Positions 17,997 to 26,582 of a DNA stretch of 64,000 bases are shown piece by piece. Source of the DNA: an uncultured Flavobacteriales bacterium. GTDB taxonomy: Bacteria > Bacteroidota > Bacteroidia > Flavobacteriales_G > Salibacteraceae. The first letter of the stretch is position 1; every line of letters starts with the position of its first letter. Below the pieces are notes generated by a model that was given only the letters and a program-made list of their open reading frames with translations, made no database searches and was not told the origin of the DNA. The stretch is taken from contig CAJVZZ010000003.1 in assembly GCA_913020435.1 (NCBI GenBank), forward strand, positions 62,001 through 126,000. The letters run 5' to 3'. Made by a program: the position numbers and the translations under genes.

Positions 17997-19325
17997 TTAT
18001 TTAATTTCCGAGCTTATTGGAGTATATGATATTTGTAATTTCATAGCGCTTGAAGAACTTCCAGGTCCATAGATAACAGATCTTGCACCAGCGCCAGCTA
18101 ATTCTCTCAAAAGTAATCCGTTATTTTCAATTTTACCATCAAGAATTCCTTGAATATATCGAGTAATTCCAAGGGTATAACCTCCTGAAGTATTAATTGC
18201 ACCATCATAATGAATCTCACCATTATCAGGAAGTTCGTACAATAGATTCCCATCTGCGGACGATCCAAAAGCAAAAAGATTTGAAATCGGAGGATATAAG
18301 TTATCGTTTTTTGTATCAGCACTAAAAATCAATTTGGCATTATTTACTAATACCGGCCCGTTTTTGATAATTGAGTTTAGTGTTGGAGTCTCTATTTTAA
18401 CCATTGTTCCGCCAAAACTATGCACATATACGAATTCTGCATTAGCGTCTTCTTTTTCCAATACATTTCCTAAATTACTTCCAGTATATGCCATTTTTGA
18501 AAGGTTAAAAGAAACACTTTTACTATTAATGAGATATGCTAATTCATTTCGAGAACCATCAGTATTGGTATAATAAATTATCATTCTAGTATATACATCT
18601 GGTAAATTAAAATATAAAATTGATCCTTCACCTTCAGGCTGATTTGTATTGTTTGAGGTAATATATATTCCTTTCATGAAATTTGTGAAAGCTGAATTAC
18701 TTTCATAATTAGATTGGTCAGTATTAATCACTTTTCTAGCGAAATTTGTGTCCAATGAAATCCTAATAGAAGGAGACTCTAACTCTCCATCTTCATTTAT
18801 TGGTGAAATGGGAACAGTTGATGAACTCTGTCTTATTCCAATTGGATTACTGGAAACAGCAACAAAATTGCTGGTGTAATAAAATGTGGAACTAGATAGG
18901 TTTTCGGTTACTTCATAGACTTCAAATTTTTGATCAGTTGCACTTCCATAACGCCCTGAGAATACTAAATTGAGCACAGAAGAATCAATTCTAATATTTC
19001 TGAGTTCAGCTAGATTAATATTTTCAGATGATAAGCGGAGCTGAGTAACCATTGACGCTTCTACTTTCCCTAAAACAGGATCAACATAACTTCCAACGGT
19101 GTTTAGAGTTGCAGCATCTGTTCTCACCGAGTCAATACGTTGAGTTGTACAAGTCAATTGAAATGTATCAGAAGTGAATAATCCCAAAAGATTTTCAGAG
19201 GGCTGAGCCTCAATACCTGTTGGTAGTAGGTTCTCTTCTTCCTTTTTACAAGAAAAAGAAAGGGCTAAAATCAATACGACCCCAATGAATTGGGGTCGTA
19301 TGAATGTTTTAAAACAAATTGGCAT
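17997..19325 (-). CDS. DUF4270-type outer-membrane lipoprotein
   Basis: From the ATG at 19325 the product is 442 aa. It has a signal peptide ending in the lipobox-like LALSFSC, followed by a Glu-rich start of the mature protein (KKEEEN). The beta-rich body resembles the DUF4270 family, which is widespread in Bacteroidota and of unknown function. The ATG lies one base after the stop of the upstream GT5-like gene; a longer frame would overlap it. Translational coupling with that gene is likely. Confidence 0.78.
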   Translation of the reverse strand: MPICFKTFIRPQFIGVVLILALSFSCKKEEENLLPTGIEAQPSENLLGLFTSDTFQLTCTTQRIDSVRTDAATLNTVGSYVDPVLGKVEASMVTQLRLSSENINLAELRNIRIDSSVLNLVFSGRYGSATDQKFEVYEVTENLSSSTFYYTSNFVAVSSNPIGIRQSSSTVPISPINEDGELESPSIRISLDTNFARKVINTDQSNYESNSAFTNFMKGIYITSNNTNQPEGEGSILYFNLPDVYTRMIIYYTNTDGSRNELAYLINSKSVSFNLSKMAYTGSNLGNVLEKEDANAEFVYVHSFGGTMVKIETPTLNSIIKNGPVLVNNAKLIFSADTKNDNLYPPISNLFAFGSSADGNLLYELPDNGEIHYDGAINTSGGYTLGITRYIQGILDGKIENNGLLLRELAGAGARSVIYGPGSSSSAMKLQISYTPISSEIK

Positions 19326-19326
19326 T

Positions 19327-20154
19327 CTAATCGGCCAATGCATTTTCGAGGTTTTTGACTTTGTCATAAAAAGCATCATACTCCTCAAAATAATCATCCA
19401 TGCTACCATCAAGTACAGGCTTTTCGAGTGTTTTTACGTAGTCAACAACTTTGCTACTTGCATTTTCATCTGCAATTATTACTGCATCTGCACATGAAGC
19501 TCCAAACATATTTAGCGCATCATAACTTGGGTCTTTTATAGCTTCATAATCGGTTAATTCAATATTCTCAAGCTTAAGTTTGTCAAATAGCTTTTGATTT
19601 ACAGGTTCGACAATTTCATCAGCATAAACTGAAAAAACAACCTTTGAATTTGCAAACATAGGCTCATTGTTATAAACCTTTTTTATGAAAAGAGGTAGTA
19701 AAGAGCTCATCCAACCATGGCAATGAATAATGTCTGGAGCCCAACCTAATTTTTTAACGGTTTCAATTACACCTTTACAAAAGAAAATCATTCTCTCATC
19801 ATTGTCCGGGTGTGCATTACCTTCTAAATCAGTTAAAGCGGATTTTCTTTTGAAGTACTCCTCATTATCTATAAAATAAACCTGCATTTTCGCAGGCTGA
19901 ATAGAGGCTACTTTAATAATAAGCGGATGATCATGATCATCAACCACTAAATTCATTCCCGAGAGGCGAATGACCTCATGTAATTGATGTCTTCTTTCAT
20001 TAATATTGCCATATCTGGGCATGAAATTTCGAATTTCTCTACCTTTCTCTTGGACTGCTTGTGGCAATTCACGACAAATTTTTGTTATTCTTGTTTCCGG
20101 TAAGTATGGTTGCATGGCTTGGGTTACAAATAATACTCTAGTGGTATCCGACAT
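19327..20154 (-). CDS. GT5-type glycogen/starch synthase, single N-terminal domain
   Basis: This 275-aa protein matches the N-terminal (catalytic starch-synthase) domain of GT5 enzymes: VLFVTQAMQPYLPETRI at the start and PDIIHCHGWMSSLLPLF in the middle. It lacks the C-terminal GT1-type half that carries most ADP-glucose contacts. Such short versions are common in this phylum and are annotated as glycogen synthase, so I do not read this as a frameshift. Activity is uncertain. I chose the ATG at 20154 (MSDTTRVLF). It leads a unit with DUF4270, glmS and a small lipoprotein. Confidence 0.82.
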   Translation of the reverse strand: MSDTTRVLFVTQAMQPYLPETRITKICRELPQAVQEKGREIRNFMPRYGNINERRHQLHEVIRLSGMNLVVDDHDHPLIIKVASIQPAKMQVYFIDNEEYFKRKSALTDLEGNAHPDNDERMIFFCKGVIETVKKLGWAPDIIHCHGWMSSLLPLFIKKVYNNEPMFANSKVVFSVYADEIVEPVNQKLFDKLKLENIELTDYEAIKDPSYDALNMFGASCADAVIIADENASSKVVDYVKTLEKPVLDGSMDDYFEEYDAFYDKVKNLENALAD

Positions 20155-20175
20155 ATATCTGTTTTTAAGTTGCTG

Positions 20176-20183
20176 CAAAAGTA
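20176..20183 (-). promoter_or_regulatory. Predicted -7 element of the GT5-DUF4270-glmS unit
   Basis: Minus-strand TACTTTTG is an exact TAnnTTTG match 21 bp before the ATG at 20154. The only nearby -33 candidate is weak. Confidence 0.55.
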
Positions 20184-20223
20184 CAAAAAAATAGTCATTT
20201 TTCCTCGTTAAACCTCGATGGTG

Positions 20224-20237
20224 GACAGCCTGCTGTC
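20224..20237. repeat. Short inverted repeat ahead of panC
   Basis: GACAGC (20224-20229) and GCTGTC (20232-20237) are inverted around a 2-nt centre, 10 bp before the panC start codon. It could be an operator or a small hairpin in the leader. Confidence 0.35.
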
Positions 20238-20247
20238 TAGTTTATAA

Positions 20248-21093
20248 ATGAAGGTATTTCATTCAAATTTAGAACTTGATTTATGGCGCAATAGCGCACA
20301 TAACGGTGTGCTGTCGATTGGCTTTGTTCCAACGATGGGAGCATTGCATGTCGGTCATCTTAAAATTATTGAAAGAGCATGTAGGGAAAACGACTTCGCT
20401 GTATGTTCGATTTATGTTAACCCAACCCAATTCAACAATGCGGTTGATTTGGAAAAGTATCCCAGAAATCTGCAGGTAGATTTGGATCTACTTTCTCAAT
20501 ATCCAAATTTGATAGTTTATCATCCTTCTGATAAGGATATTTATCCAAGTAGTGATTTTAAAGTCCCGCCCCAAGTAGAATTGGGAGAGTTAGCGACTGT
20601 TATGGAAGGTGAAAATAGGCCAGGACACTTTGAAGGAGTTTTAACGGTAGTGAAAAGATTATTTGAACAAGTAAAACCTACAAAATCATATTTTGGATTA
20701 AAAGATTTCCAGCAGTATTTAGTAGTGAAAAAGCTTGCCGAAACATTCTTTCCAGAAATTGAAATTGTTGCTAATGAAATAATTAGATCTGAAAAAGGGT
20801 TAGCTTTAAGTAGTCGAAATAAGAGATTAAGTGCAGCCGGGAAAATTGAGGCTGAGAAATTAAATGGTTACTTAAAAGAATTATTAATAATGTCAGATAA
20901 GGTTTCAATTCAAAAATCCTTAGACCGAATTCGTGCGAGGATCGAATCAAATTCAAATATTTACTTGGAATATTTAACAATTGCTGATGCCGAAAATTTA
21001 AGCGAATATATTGACGGAAACAACAAGGAGAGTAGGGCTTTCATTGCTGCTAGGGTAGAAAATGTAAGACTAATTGATAACATGGGCTTATAG
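20248..21093 (+). CDS. panC: Pantothenate synthetase
   Basis: This 281-aa enzyme joins pantoate and beta-alanine with ATP to make pantothenate, the CoA precursor. It is a nucleotidyltransferase with the HxGH motif in FVPTMGALHVGHLKII, then YVNPTQFN, the FGLKDFQQ segment and the KMSKS-like SSRNKRLS. The length is normal. panD follows 30 bp downstream, so both halves of the last step (beta-alanine supply and ligation) sit together. Confidence 0.96.
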   Translation: MKVFHSNLELDLWRNSAHNGVLSIGFVPTMGALHVGHLKIIERACRENDFAVCSIYVNPTQFNNAVDLEKYPRNLQVDLDLLSQYPNLIVYHPSDKDIYPSSDFKVPPQVELGELATVMEGENRPGHFEGVLTVVKRLFEQVKPTKSYFGLKDFQQYLVVKKLAETFFPEIEIVANEIIRSEKGLALSSRNKRLSAAGKIEAEKLNGYLKELLIMSDKVSIQKSLDRIRARIESNSNIYLEYLTIADAENLSEYIDGNNKESRAFIAARVENVRLIDNMGL

Positions 21094-21105
21094 TTGATTA
21101 AGTGT

Positions 21106-21113
21106 TAATTTTG
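21106..21113 (+). promoter_or_regulatory. Predicted internal -7 element before panD
   Basis: TAATTTTG is an exact TAnnTTTG match, 10 bp before the panD ATG, in the 30-bp panC-panD gap. A transcript from it would have almost no leader, so it may be chance. Confidence 0.35.
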
Positions 21114-21123
21114 TCGACCAATT

Positions 21124-21477
21124 ATGCAAATTCAAGTACTAAAATCTAAACTGCACAGGGTAAAAGTTACCCAAGCAGATCTTAATTATATAGGCAGTAT
21201 TACTATTGACTCTGAATTAATGGTTGCCGCAAATTTAATTGAAGGAGAAAAGGTTCAAATCGTAAATATTAATAACGGTGAACGCCTAGAAACATATGTT
21301 ATAACGGGAGAAAAGGGAAGTGGAGAAATATGTCTCAATGGTCCTGCTGCGCGTAAAGTATCAGTTGGTGATTTGGTGATTATTATTTCATACGCAATTT
21401 TAGATTTTGAAGAAGCAAAAACGTTTAAACCAACGGTAGTATTTCCAAATGAAACAAATAACTCTCTAAACGTTTAG
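21124..21477 (+). CDS. panD: Aspartate 1-decarboxylase proenzyme
   Basis: This 117-aa protein makes beta-alanine from aspartate. The self-cleavage site is visible as NYIGSITID: Gly24-Ser25, where Ser25 becomes the catalytic pyruvoyl group. Downstream [20 protein letters not shown] and [12 protein letters not shown] are family-typical. panC lies upstream; the next gene begins with GTG one base after this stop codon. Confidence 0.96.
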   Translation: MQIQVLKSKLHRVKVTQADLNYIGSITIDSELMVAANLIEGEKVQIVNINNGERLETYVITGEKGSGEICLNGPAARKVSVGDLVIIISYAILDFEEAKTFKPTVVFPNETNNSLNV

Positions 21478-21478
21478 T

Positions 21479-22492
21479 GTGAAAAAACAACTTCTCAATC
21501 TTGCTAAAATTATTCTTCCCCTTGCATTGGGTGTAGGCCTGATAGTGTATTTTCTCCAATCTTTTTCTGAAGAGGAGTTAGTTGATATTTATCGGGCTTT
21601 TTTAGAAGCGGATTATAGGTGGATTTTATTTTCTTTAATTTTCGCTGTTCTTAGTCACATAAGCAGAGCTTATAGATGGAAATTTACCTTAAAACCATTA
21701 GGTTACAGGCCGAAATTGGCTAATAGCTTCTTTGCAGTTATGATAGCATATTTGGTGAATTTAGCAATCCCTAGACTCGGAGAGTTCACTCGTTGCGGTG
21801 TTATGGCTAAATATGAAAAGATTCCTTACGATAACTTATTGGGAACTGTAATTGCCGAGAGAATTGCCGATTTGATAATTATGATTGCTTTCTCATTCTT
21901 GGTGCTTTACTTTCAATTCGATGTAATTGGCTCTTATTTAGGCGAAAAGTTGGCGAGCTTTAACTTGCCATTATCGCTGACAACTCTACTAATTCTGGCT
22001 TTTAGCTTTATGATTCTTGGTATGGGTGGTATCTATCTTTTGTTCACTCGGCTTCAAGACAATGCTATAATTTCAAAAATAAAAGGGTTTCTGGTGGGAA
22101 TCACTGAAGGTGTTAAATCTATCTGGAAAATGGAAGATAAGGTTGCGTTTATATTGCATACTATTTTCATTTGGGCGATGTATGTTTTGATGTTTTATAT
22201 CTGTTTCTTTAGTTTGCCTGAAACGTCTACAGTTCCTTTTGAAGGTATCTTAACAGCATTTATAATGGGCGGATTTACGGTCATTTTAACGAACGGTGGA
22301 ATTGGCGCATATCCGGCTATGGTTGGTATAGTGCTTGGCCTTTATGGAGTTGAAGGAAGTACTGCATATGCATTTGGCACTATCGTCTGGGCAGCACAAA
22401 CTATACTTCTACTTGTTTTTGGAGCGGCTTCTTTTGCTCTAATGCCTTGGTATAATAAAAAGCGTGATAAGTATGCAGCTGAACTTGCTTGA
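21479..22492 (+). CDS. Lysylphosphatidylglycerol-synthase-type (UPF0104) flippase-like membrane protein
   Basis: This 337-aa protein has about eight hydrophobic segments and the family signature NLAIPRLGEFTRCGVMAKYE followed by GTVIAERIADL. It corresponds to the membrane half of MprF-like proteins without the aminoacyl-transfer domain. Members are thought to move lipids or isoprenoid-linked intermediates, but the cargo is unknown. The start is a GTG one base after the panD stop, with no nearby ATG. The end overlaps the start of rfaE2. Confidence 0.85.
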   Translation: MKKQLLNLAKIILPLALGVGLIVYFLQSFSEEELVDIYRAFLEADYRWILFSLIFAVLSHISRAYRWKFTLKPLGYRPKLANSFFAVMIAYLVNLAIPRLGEFTRCGVMAKYEKIPYDNLLGTVIAERIADLIIMIAFSFLVLYFQFDVIGSYLGEKLASFNLPLSLTTLLILAFSFMILGMGGIYLLFTRLQDNAIISKIKGFLVGITEGVKSIWKMEDKVAFILHTIFIWAMYVLMFYICFFSLPETSTVPFEGILTAFIMGGFTVILTNGGIGAYPAMVGIVLGLYGVEGSTAYAFGTIVWAAQTILLLVFGAASFALMPWYNKKRDKYAAELA

Positions 22493-23003
22493 TAAAAAGA
22501 TTATTTTGATTAAAGACCTTCCTAGACTTAAGGAAGAGTTAACTCAAGAAAATAAAAAGTCCGTATTTACTAACGGATGTTTTGATCTTATTCACCTCGG
22601 GCATATTGATTATTTGTTGAAAGCAAAGTTACTTGGTGATACTTTAATAGTAGGTGTCAATAGTGATGATTCTGTGAGAAGACTTGACAAAGGTGCTTCA
22701 CGACCTATTAAAGACCAAAACCAGCGATTAATTATTCTAGCTGCATTTGAATTTGTAGATTATGTTGTTTTATTTGATGACGATACTCCATTGCGGCTAA
22801 TACATGGACTGCAGCCATCAATTTTAGTAAAAGGAGGGGACTACTCCTCAACTCAAAAAGATCGAGATCAAAAGGACTATATAGTCGGTAGTAACGAAAT
22901 GCTATCAATTGGAAATAGGGTGGAAGTACTGCCATTTTTGTCCGGCTATTCAACTAGCAAATTGGAACAGAAAATTATTGAAGCTCATAAACCCAATGGC
23001 TAA
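22473..23003 (+). CDS. rfaE2: D-glycero-beta-D-manno-heptose 1-phosphate adenylyltransferase-type protein
   Basis: This 176-aa single-domain nucleotidyltransferase has FTNGCFDLIHLGHIDYL (HxGH) and LVKGGDYS, matching the C-terminal half of HldE. It activates heptose-1-phosphate with ATP for ADP-heptose synthesis. The ATG at 22473 is preferred over a GTG at 22464; both overlap the end of the preceding gene by about 20-29 bp. gmhA, an earlier step of the pathway, is at 44717-45283. A glycerol-phosphate or FAD-synthase-like role is less likely. Confidence 0.88.
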   Translation: MQLNLLDKKIILIKDLPRLKEELTQENKKSVFTNGCFDLIHLGHIDYLLKAKLLGDTLIVGVNSDDSVRRLDKGASRPIKDQNQRLIILAAFEFVDYVVLFDDDTPLRLIHGLQPSILVKGGDYSSTQKDRDQKDYIVGSNEMLSIGNRVEVLPFLSGYSTSKLEQKIIEAHKPNG

Positions 23004-24351
23004 AGTAAAATCAATATTCTATTGCCAGAATTGTGGAAATAGCTCACCAAAATGGATGGGTAAATGCAATTCGTGTGGAGAATGGAATTCCTACGTTGAA
23101 GAAAAAACTTCCGGTAAAAAACAAAAATCATCAACTGATTTTCTAGAAAAGGCTGAAATTATAAAACTAGACGACGTAAAAGTCACTGATTTCCCTCGTT
23201 TTTCAACTGCAAGTCAAGAGTTTGATAGAGTAATTGGTGGGGGTATTGTGCCAGGTTCGGTAATCCTCATCGGCGGTGAACCTGGAATTGGAAAAAGTAC
23301 GCTACTGTTGCAAATTTCATTACGCTTTGACAGAGAAATTCTCTACATCTCAGGAGAAGAAAGTGCCACTCAAATAAAATTAAGAGCAGATCGAATTACT
23401 GATAAGTCCAGTAATTGCTCAATTTACTCTGAAACTAATTTACAGTCTATCCTGCAAAAGTGCAAAGAAACTAAGCCTGCTCTTGTCATTATCGATTCAA
23501 TTCAAACGATTGTCTCCGAGCATATAGAAAGCTATGCTGGGAGTATTTCGCAGGTTAGAGAATGTGCCGGAGAGATTATTCATTTTGCAAAGACTACCGC
23601 AACTCCAGTAATCTTAATTGGTCATATAAATAAAGAAGGTTCGATTGCTGGTCCTAAGGTTTTAGAGCATATGGTTGATACTGTCCTTCAATTTGAAGGA
23701 GATAGGAATCATGTCTATCGAATATTAAGATCCTCAAAAAATAGATTTGGATCAGCTCAAGAGCTAGGTATTTTTGAAATGGTTAGCGGAGGGTTAAAGG
23801 AGATTAAAAACCCTAATGAAGTTCTTATTAACAAAGAACGCAGTCATTTAAGTGGGGTGTGTATTGGAGCTTCAATTGAAGGAAATCATCCTTTTTTAAT
23901 CGAGATACAGGCACTAGTATCAAGTGCTGTTTATGGCACTCCTCAACGTTCTTCTACTGGATTCGATTTACGTAGATTGAATATGCTATTGGCTGTTCTT
24001 GAAAAGCGCTGTGGCTTCAAGTTAGGGACTAAAGATGTTTTTTTAAATATTGCTGGTGGCCTTAAAATAGATGATCCTGCAATGGATTTAGCAGTAGTTT
24101 GTTCGGTTTTGAGTTCATCAGAGGATATTCCGCTTGATACAGAGATGGTATTGGCTGCGGAAATTGGTTTATCTGGGGAGTTACGTCCCGTCACGCAACT
24201 GCAAAAAAGGATAGAAGAAGCAGAAAAGCTCGGTTTCAACTGTATTTTAGTTTCCAAACATGCTTTGAAGGGGATTGATGTTGCTTCTCATAAAATCGAA
24301 ATAAAAGCCTTCCATTCAGTAGTTGAGGTATTCGAAGATTTGTTCGGATAA
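22996..24351 (+). CDS. radA: DNA repair protein RadA/Sms
   Basis: This 451-aa protein has an N-terminal zinc ribbon (YCQNCGNSSPKWMGKCNSCG), a RecA-like ATPase (GGEPGIGKSTLLLQ; VIIDSIQT), the RadA-specific KNRFGSAQELGIF motif and a C-terminal Lon-like domain. It helps branch migration in recombination. I chose the ATG at 22996, which overlaps rfaE2 by 8 bp; the longer open frame upstream lacks family similarity. The stop codon overlaps the next ATG by one base. Confidence 0.95.
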   Translation: MAKVKSIFYCQNCGNSSPKWMGKCNSCGEWNSYVEEKTSGKKQKSSTDFLEKAEIIKLDDVKVTDFPRFSTASQEFDRVIGGGIVPGSVILIGGEPGIGKSTLLLQISLRFDREILYISGEESATQIKLRADRITDKSSNCSIYSETNLQSILQKCKETKPALVIIDSIQTIVSEHIESYAGSISQVRECAGEIIHFAKTTATPVILIGHINKEGSIAGPKVLEHMVDTVLQFEGDRNHVYRILRSSKNRFGSAQELGIFEMVSGGLKEIKNPNEVLINKERSHLSGVCIGASIEGNHPFLIEIQALVSSAVYGTPQRSSTGFDLRRLNMLLAVLEKRCGFKLGTKDVFLNIAGGLKIDDPAMDLAVVCSVLSSSEDIPLDTEMVLAAEIGLSGELRPVTQLQKRIEEAEKLGFNCILVSKHALKGIDVASHKIEIKAFHSVVEVFEDLFG

Positions 24352-24986
24352 TGCTAAGTCTTCCTGAGCTTCTTAAACAAGAGATTTCTAAAGGGTTACC
24401 AGCTATTGATGCTCATAGAGTAATGGCTCCGATGTTAAGGGTTATTGAGCAAGACTATGATGAAATAAAAAAAACGGCCAAATTGAGTGCGGTTCTCATA
24501 TTGCTTTTCAAAAAAGATAATCAGTGGAATACTATGCTCATGGAAAGAAATACCTATGACGGGCATCACAGCGGCCAAATTAGTTTTCCTGGAGGTCGAA
24601 AAGAAGTTTATGATCAGGATTTGGAAGCGACGGCACTTCGAGAGTTTCAAGAGGAAATGGGCATTAAGCTAAGTCCTCAGAATGTCATTGGTATAATGTC
24701 GGAGTTATTCATTCCTCCGAGTAACTTTTACATAAAGCCTTATTTAGCCTATACAGATGATAATCTTGAGTTTGTTCCAGAGGAAAAAGAGGTTAGTGCC
24801 TTACTGCCAGTTCCGCTAAATCAATTACTTGATCCAACAGTAAAAACGATTGAAAAGGTGGTGGTTTCAAAAAGTAATATTTCCATAAATGCGCCAGTAT
24901 ATAAGGTTAATGGTAAAACTATTTGGGGAGCTACTGCAATGATGATTAGCGAATTGGAGTTTTTACTTAAAAGAATAGACTTTTAA
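24351..24986 (+). CDS. NUDIX hydrolase, CoA pyrophosphatase type
   Basis: This 211-aa protein has the NUDIX box in GGRKEVYDQDLEATALRE followed by FQEEMGI, preceded by HHSGQISFP. That arrangement is typical of the CoA diphosphatase (NudL/YeaB) group, which cleaves CoA to phosphopantetheine and ADP. This is an interesting partner for panC and panD a few genes upstream, though cotranscription with them is only inferred from tight spacing. The start overlaps the radA stop (TAATG). Confidence 0.88.
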   Translation: MLSLPELLKQEISKGLPAIDAHRVMAPMLRVIEQDYDEIKKTAKLSAVLILLFKKDNQWNTMLMERNTYDGHHSGQISFPGGRKEVYDQDLEATALREFQEEMGIKLSPQNVIGIMSELFIPPSNFYIKPYLAYTDDNLEFVPEEKEVSALLPVPLNQLLDPTVKTIEKVVVSKSNISINAPVYKVNGKTIWGATAMMISELEFLLKRIDF

Positions 24987-25011
24987 TACTTTTCAAAAGC
25001 AGGAATCATTG

Positions 25012-25019
25012 TAAACTTG
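25012..25019 (+). promoter_or_regulatory. Predicted -7 element of glyS
   Basis: TAAACTTG matches TAnnTTTG at five of six fixed positions, 15 bp before the ATG at 25035. A TTTC (24990-24993) 18 bp upstream could be a weak -33. Confidence 0.4.
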
Positions 25020-25034
25020 CGCAAAATTTACATC

Positions 25035-26582
25035 ATGGCTGCTAACGAAGATCCACTAAAAAGAATTGTTTCTCATGCGAAGGAATATGGATATGTTTTT
25101 CCTTCAAGTGAAATTTATGATGGCCTAAGTGCTGCATATGATTATGGTATTTATGGAGTAGAATTAAAAAACAATATCAAAGAATATTGGTGGAAAACTA
25201 TGGTCCATGGTAATGAGAATATCGTTGGTCTTGATTCTGCGATATTCATGCATCCTACAACTTGGAAAGCATCAGGCCATGTTGATGCATTTAACGATCC
25301 GTTGATTGATAATAAAGATTCAAAAAAGCGATATAGAGCAGATGTCTTATTGGAAGATTACATGGAGAAAATCCGTATTCAGAAAATAGAAAAAGAAGTA
25401 AAAAAGGCTGCAAAACGATTTGGTGATGATTTCGATAAGGAGACTTTTCTAAAGACAAATCCTAGAGTACTTCAATACACTCAGAAAATTGTAGATATAA
25501 GCAGTAGAATGGGTCAGTTGCTCGAAGCAAATGACCTGAATGGAATTAAGGCATTAATTGAAGAATTGGGAATTGTTTGTCCTATTTCGGGAACATCAAA
25601 TTGGACTGATGTTCGCCAATTTAATTTAATGTTTAGCACAGAACTTGGTTCAACTGCAGATGGATCTTCAAAGATCTATTTAAGACCAGAAACGTGTCAA
25701 GGAATCTTTGTAAACTTCCTAAATGTTCAAAAGTCTGGACGAATGAAAGTCCCTTTTGGAGTTGCTCAAATCGGGAAAGCTTTTAGAAATGAAATTATTG
25801 CTAGACAATTCATTTTTAGAATGCGTGAGTTTGAACAGATGGAAATGCAATATTTTGTAAAGCCAGGGACCGAATTAGAGGCATATGAAGAGTGGAAAGA
25901 AAGAAGGTTAAAATGGCACAAGAATCTTGGAATTGATCCTAGTAAATATAGGGTTCATGATCATATTAAATTGGCTCATTATGCCAATGCAGCTTGTGAT
26001 ATTGAATATGATTTTCCAATGGGATTCAAAGAACTTGAAGGAGTCCATTCAAGAACAGATTTTGATCTGAAAAGTCATGAAGATGAATCGGGTAAGAAAT
26101 TACAATATTTTGATCCTGAAGAGAATAAAAGCTACACGCCTTATGTTATCGAAACTTCAATTGGATTAGACAGAATGTTTTTAGCTGTGTTCTCAAACTC
26201 ACTGGTAGAAGAGACTTTAGAAGATGGCTCTTCTCGTGTTGTTATGAAGTTGCCTGCAGCATTAGCCCCTGTGAAATGTGCTGTATTGCCGCTTCTTAAG
26301 AAAGATGGATTACCTGAAATGGCTAAAGAAATTTTTAATGATCTTAAGTTAGACTTCAATATGCAATATGACGAAAAGGATGCCATTGGAAAGCGCTATA
26401 GAAGACAAGATGCTATTGGAACGCCTTTCGCAATCACAATTGATCATGATTCTTTGGAGCATAAAACTGTGACTCTAAGAGATAGAGACACTATGAAACA
26501 AGCGCGTGTTTCTGTATCTGAATTGAAGCAGATTTTGTCAGAAAAGACGAGTATGGCGGAATTGGTAAAAGGAGCGTTATAA
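25035..26582 (+). CDS. glyS: Glycyl-tRNA synthetase (dimeric, eukaryote/archaea-like class II)
   Basis: This 515-aa enzyme charges tRNA-Gly. It is the homodimeric type, not the bacterial alpha2-beta2 type. Class II motif 2 is in AQIGKAFRNEIIARQFIFRM, and the segment RPETCQGIFVNF binds substrate; the C-terminus has an anticodon-binding domain. I chose the ATG at 25035 (MAANEDPLKR) over the in-frame TTG at 25017. Its stop codon overlaps the stop of convergent murF. Confidence 0.95.
   Translation: MAANEDPLKRIVSHAKEYGYVFPSSEIYDGLSAAYDYGIYGVELKNNIKEYWWKTMVHGNENIVGLDSAIFMHPTTWKASGHVDAFNDPLIDNKDSKKRYRADVLLEDYMEKIRIQKIEKEVKKAAKRFGDDFDKETFLKTNPRVLQYTQKIVDISSRMGQLLEANDLNGIKALIEELGIVCPISGTSNWTDVRQFNLMFSTELGSTADGSSKIYLRPETCQGIFVNFLNVQKSGRMKVPFGVAQIGKAFRNEIIARQFIFRMREFEQMEMQYFVKPGTELEAYEEWKERRLKWHKNLGIDPSKYRVHDHIKLAHYANAACDIEYDFPMGFKELEGVHSRTDFDLKSHEDESGKKLQYFDPEENKSYTPYVIETSIGLDRMFLAVFSNSLVEETLEDGSSRVVMKLPAALAPVKCAVLPLLKKDGLPEMAKEIFNDLKLDFNMQYDEKDAIGKRYRRQDAIGTPFAITIDHDSLEHKTVTLRDRDTMKQARVSVSELKQILSEKTSMAELVKGAL

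Noticed and set aside
17995-18060. glmS ribozyme
   Set aside because: glmS starts 2 bp after the upstream gene, so there is no room, and the ribozyme is not known in this phylum.
19327-20154. Frameshifted or truncated glycogen synthase
   Set aside because: No second GT5 half is present in another frame nearby, the downstream gene is an intact lipoprotein, and short GT5 proteins are common in this phylum.
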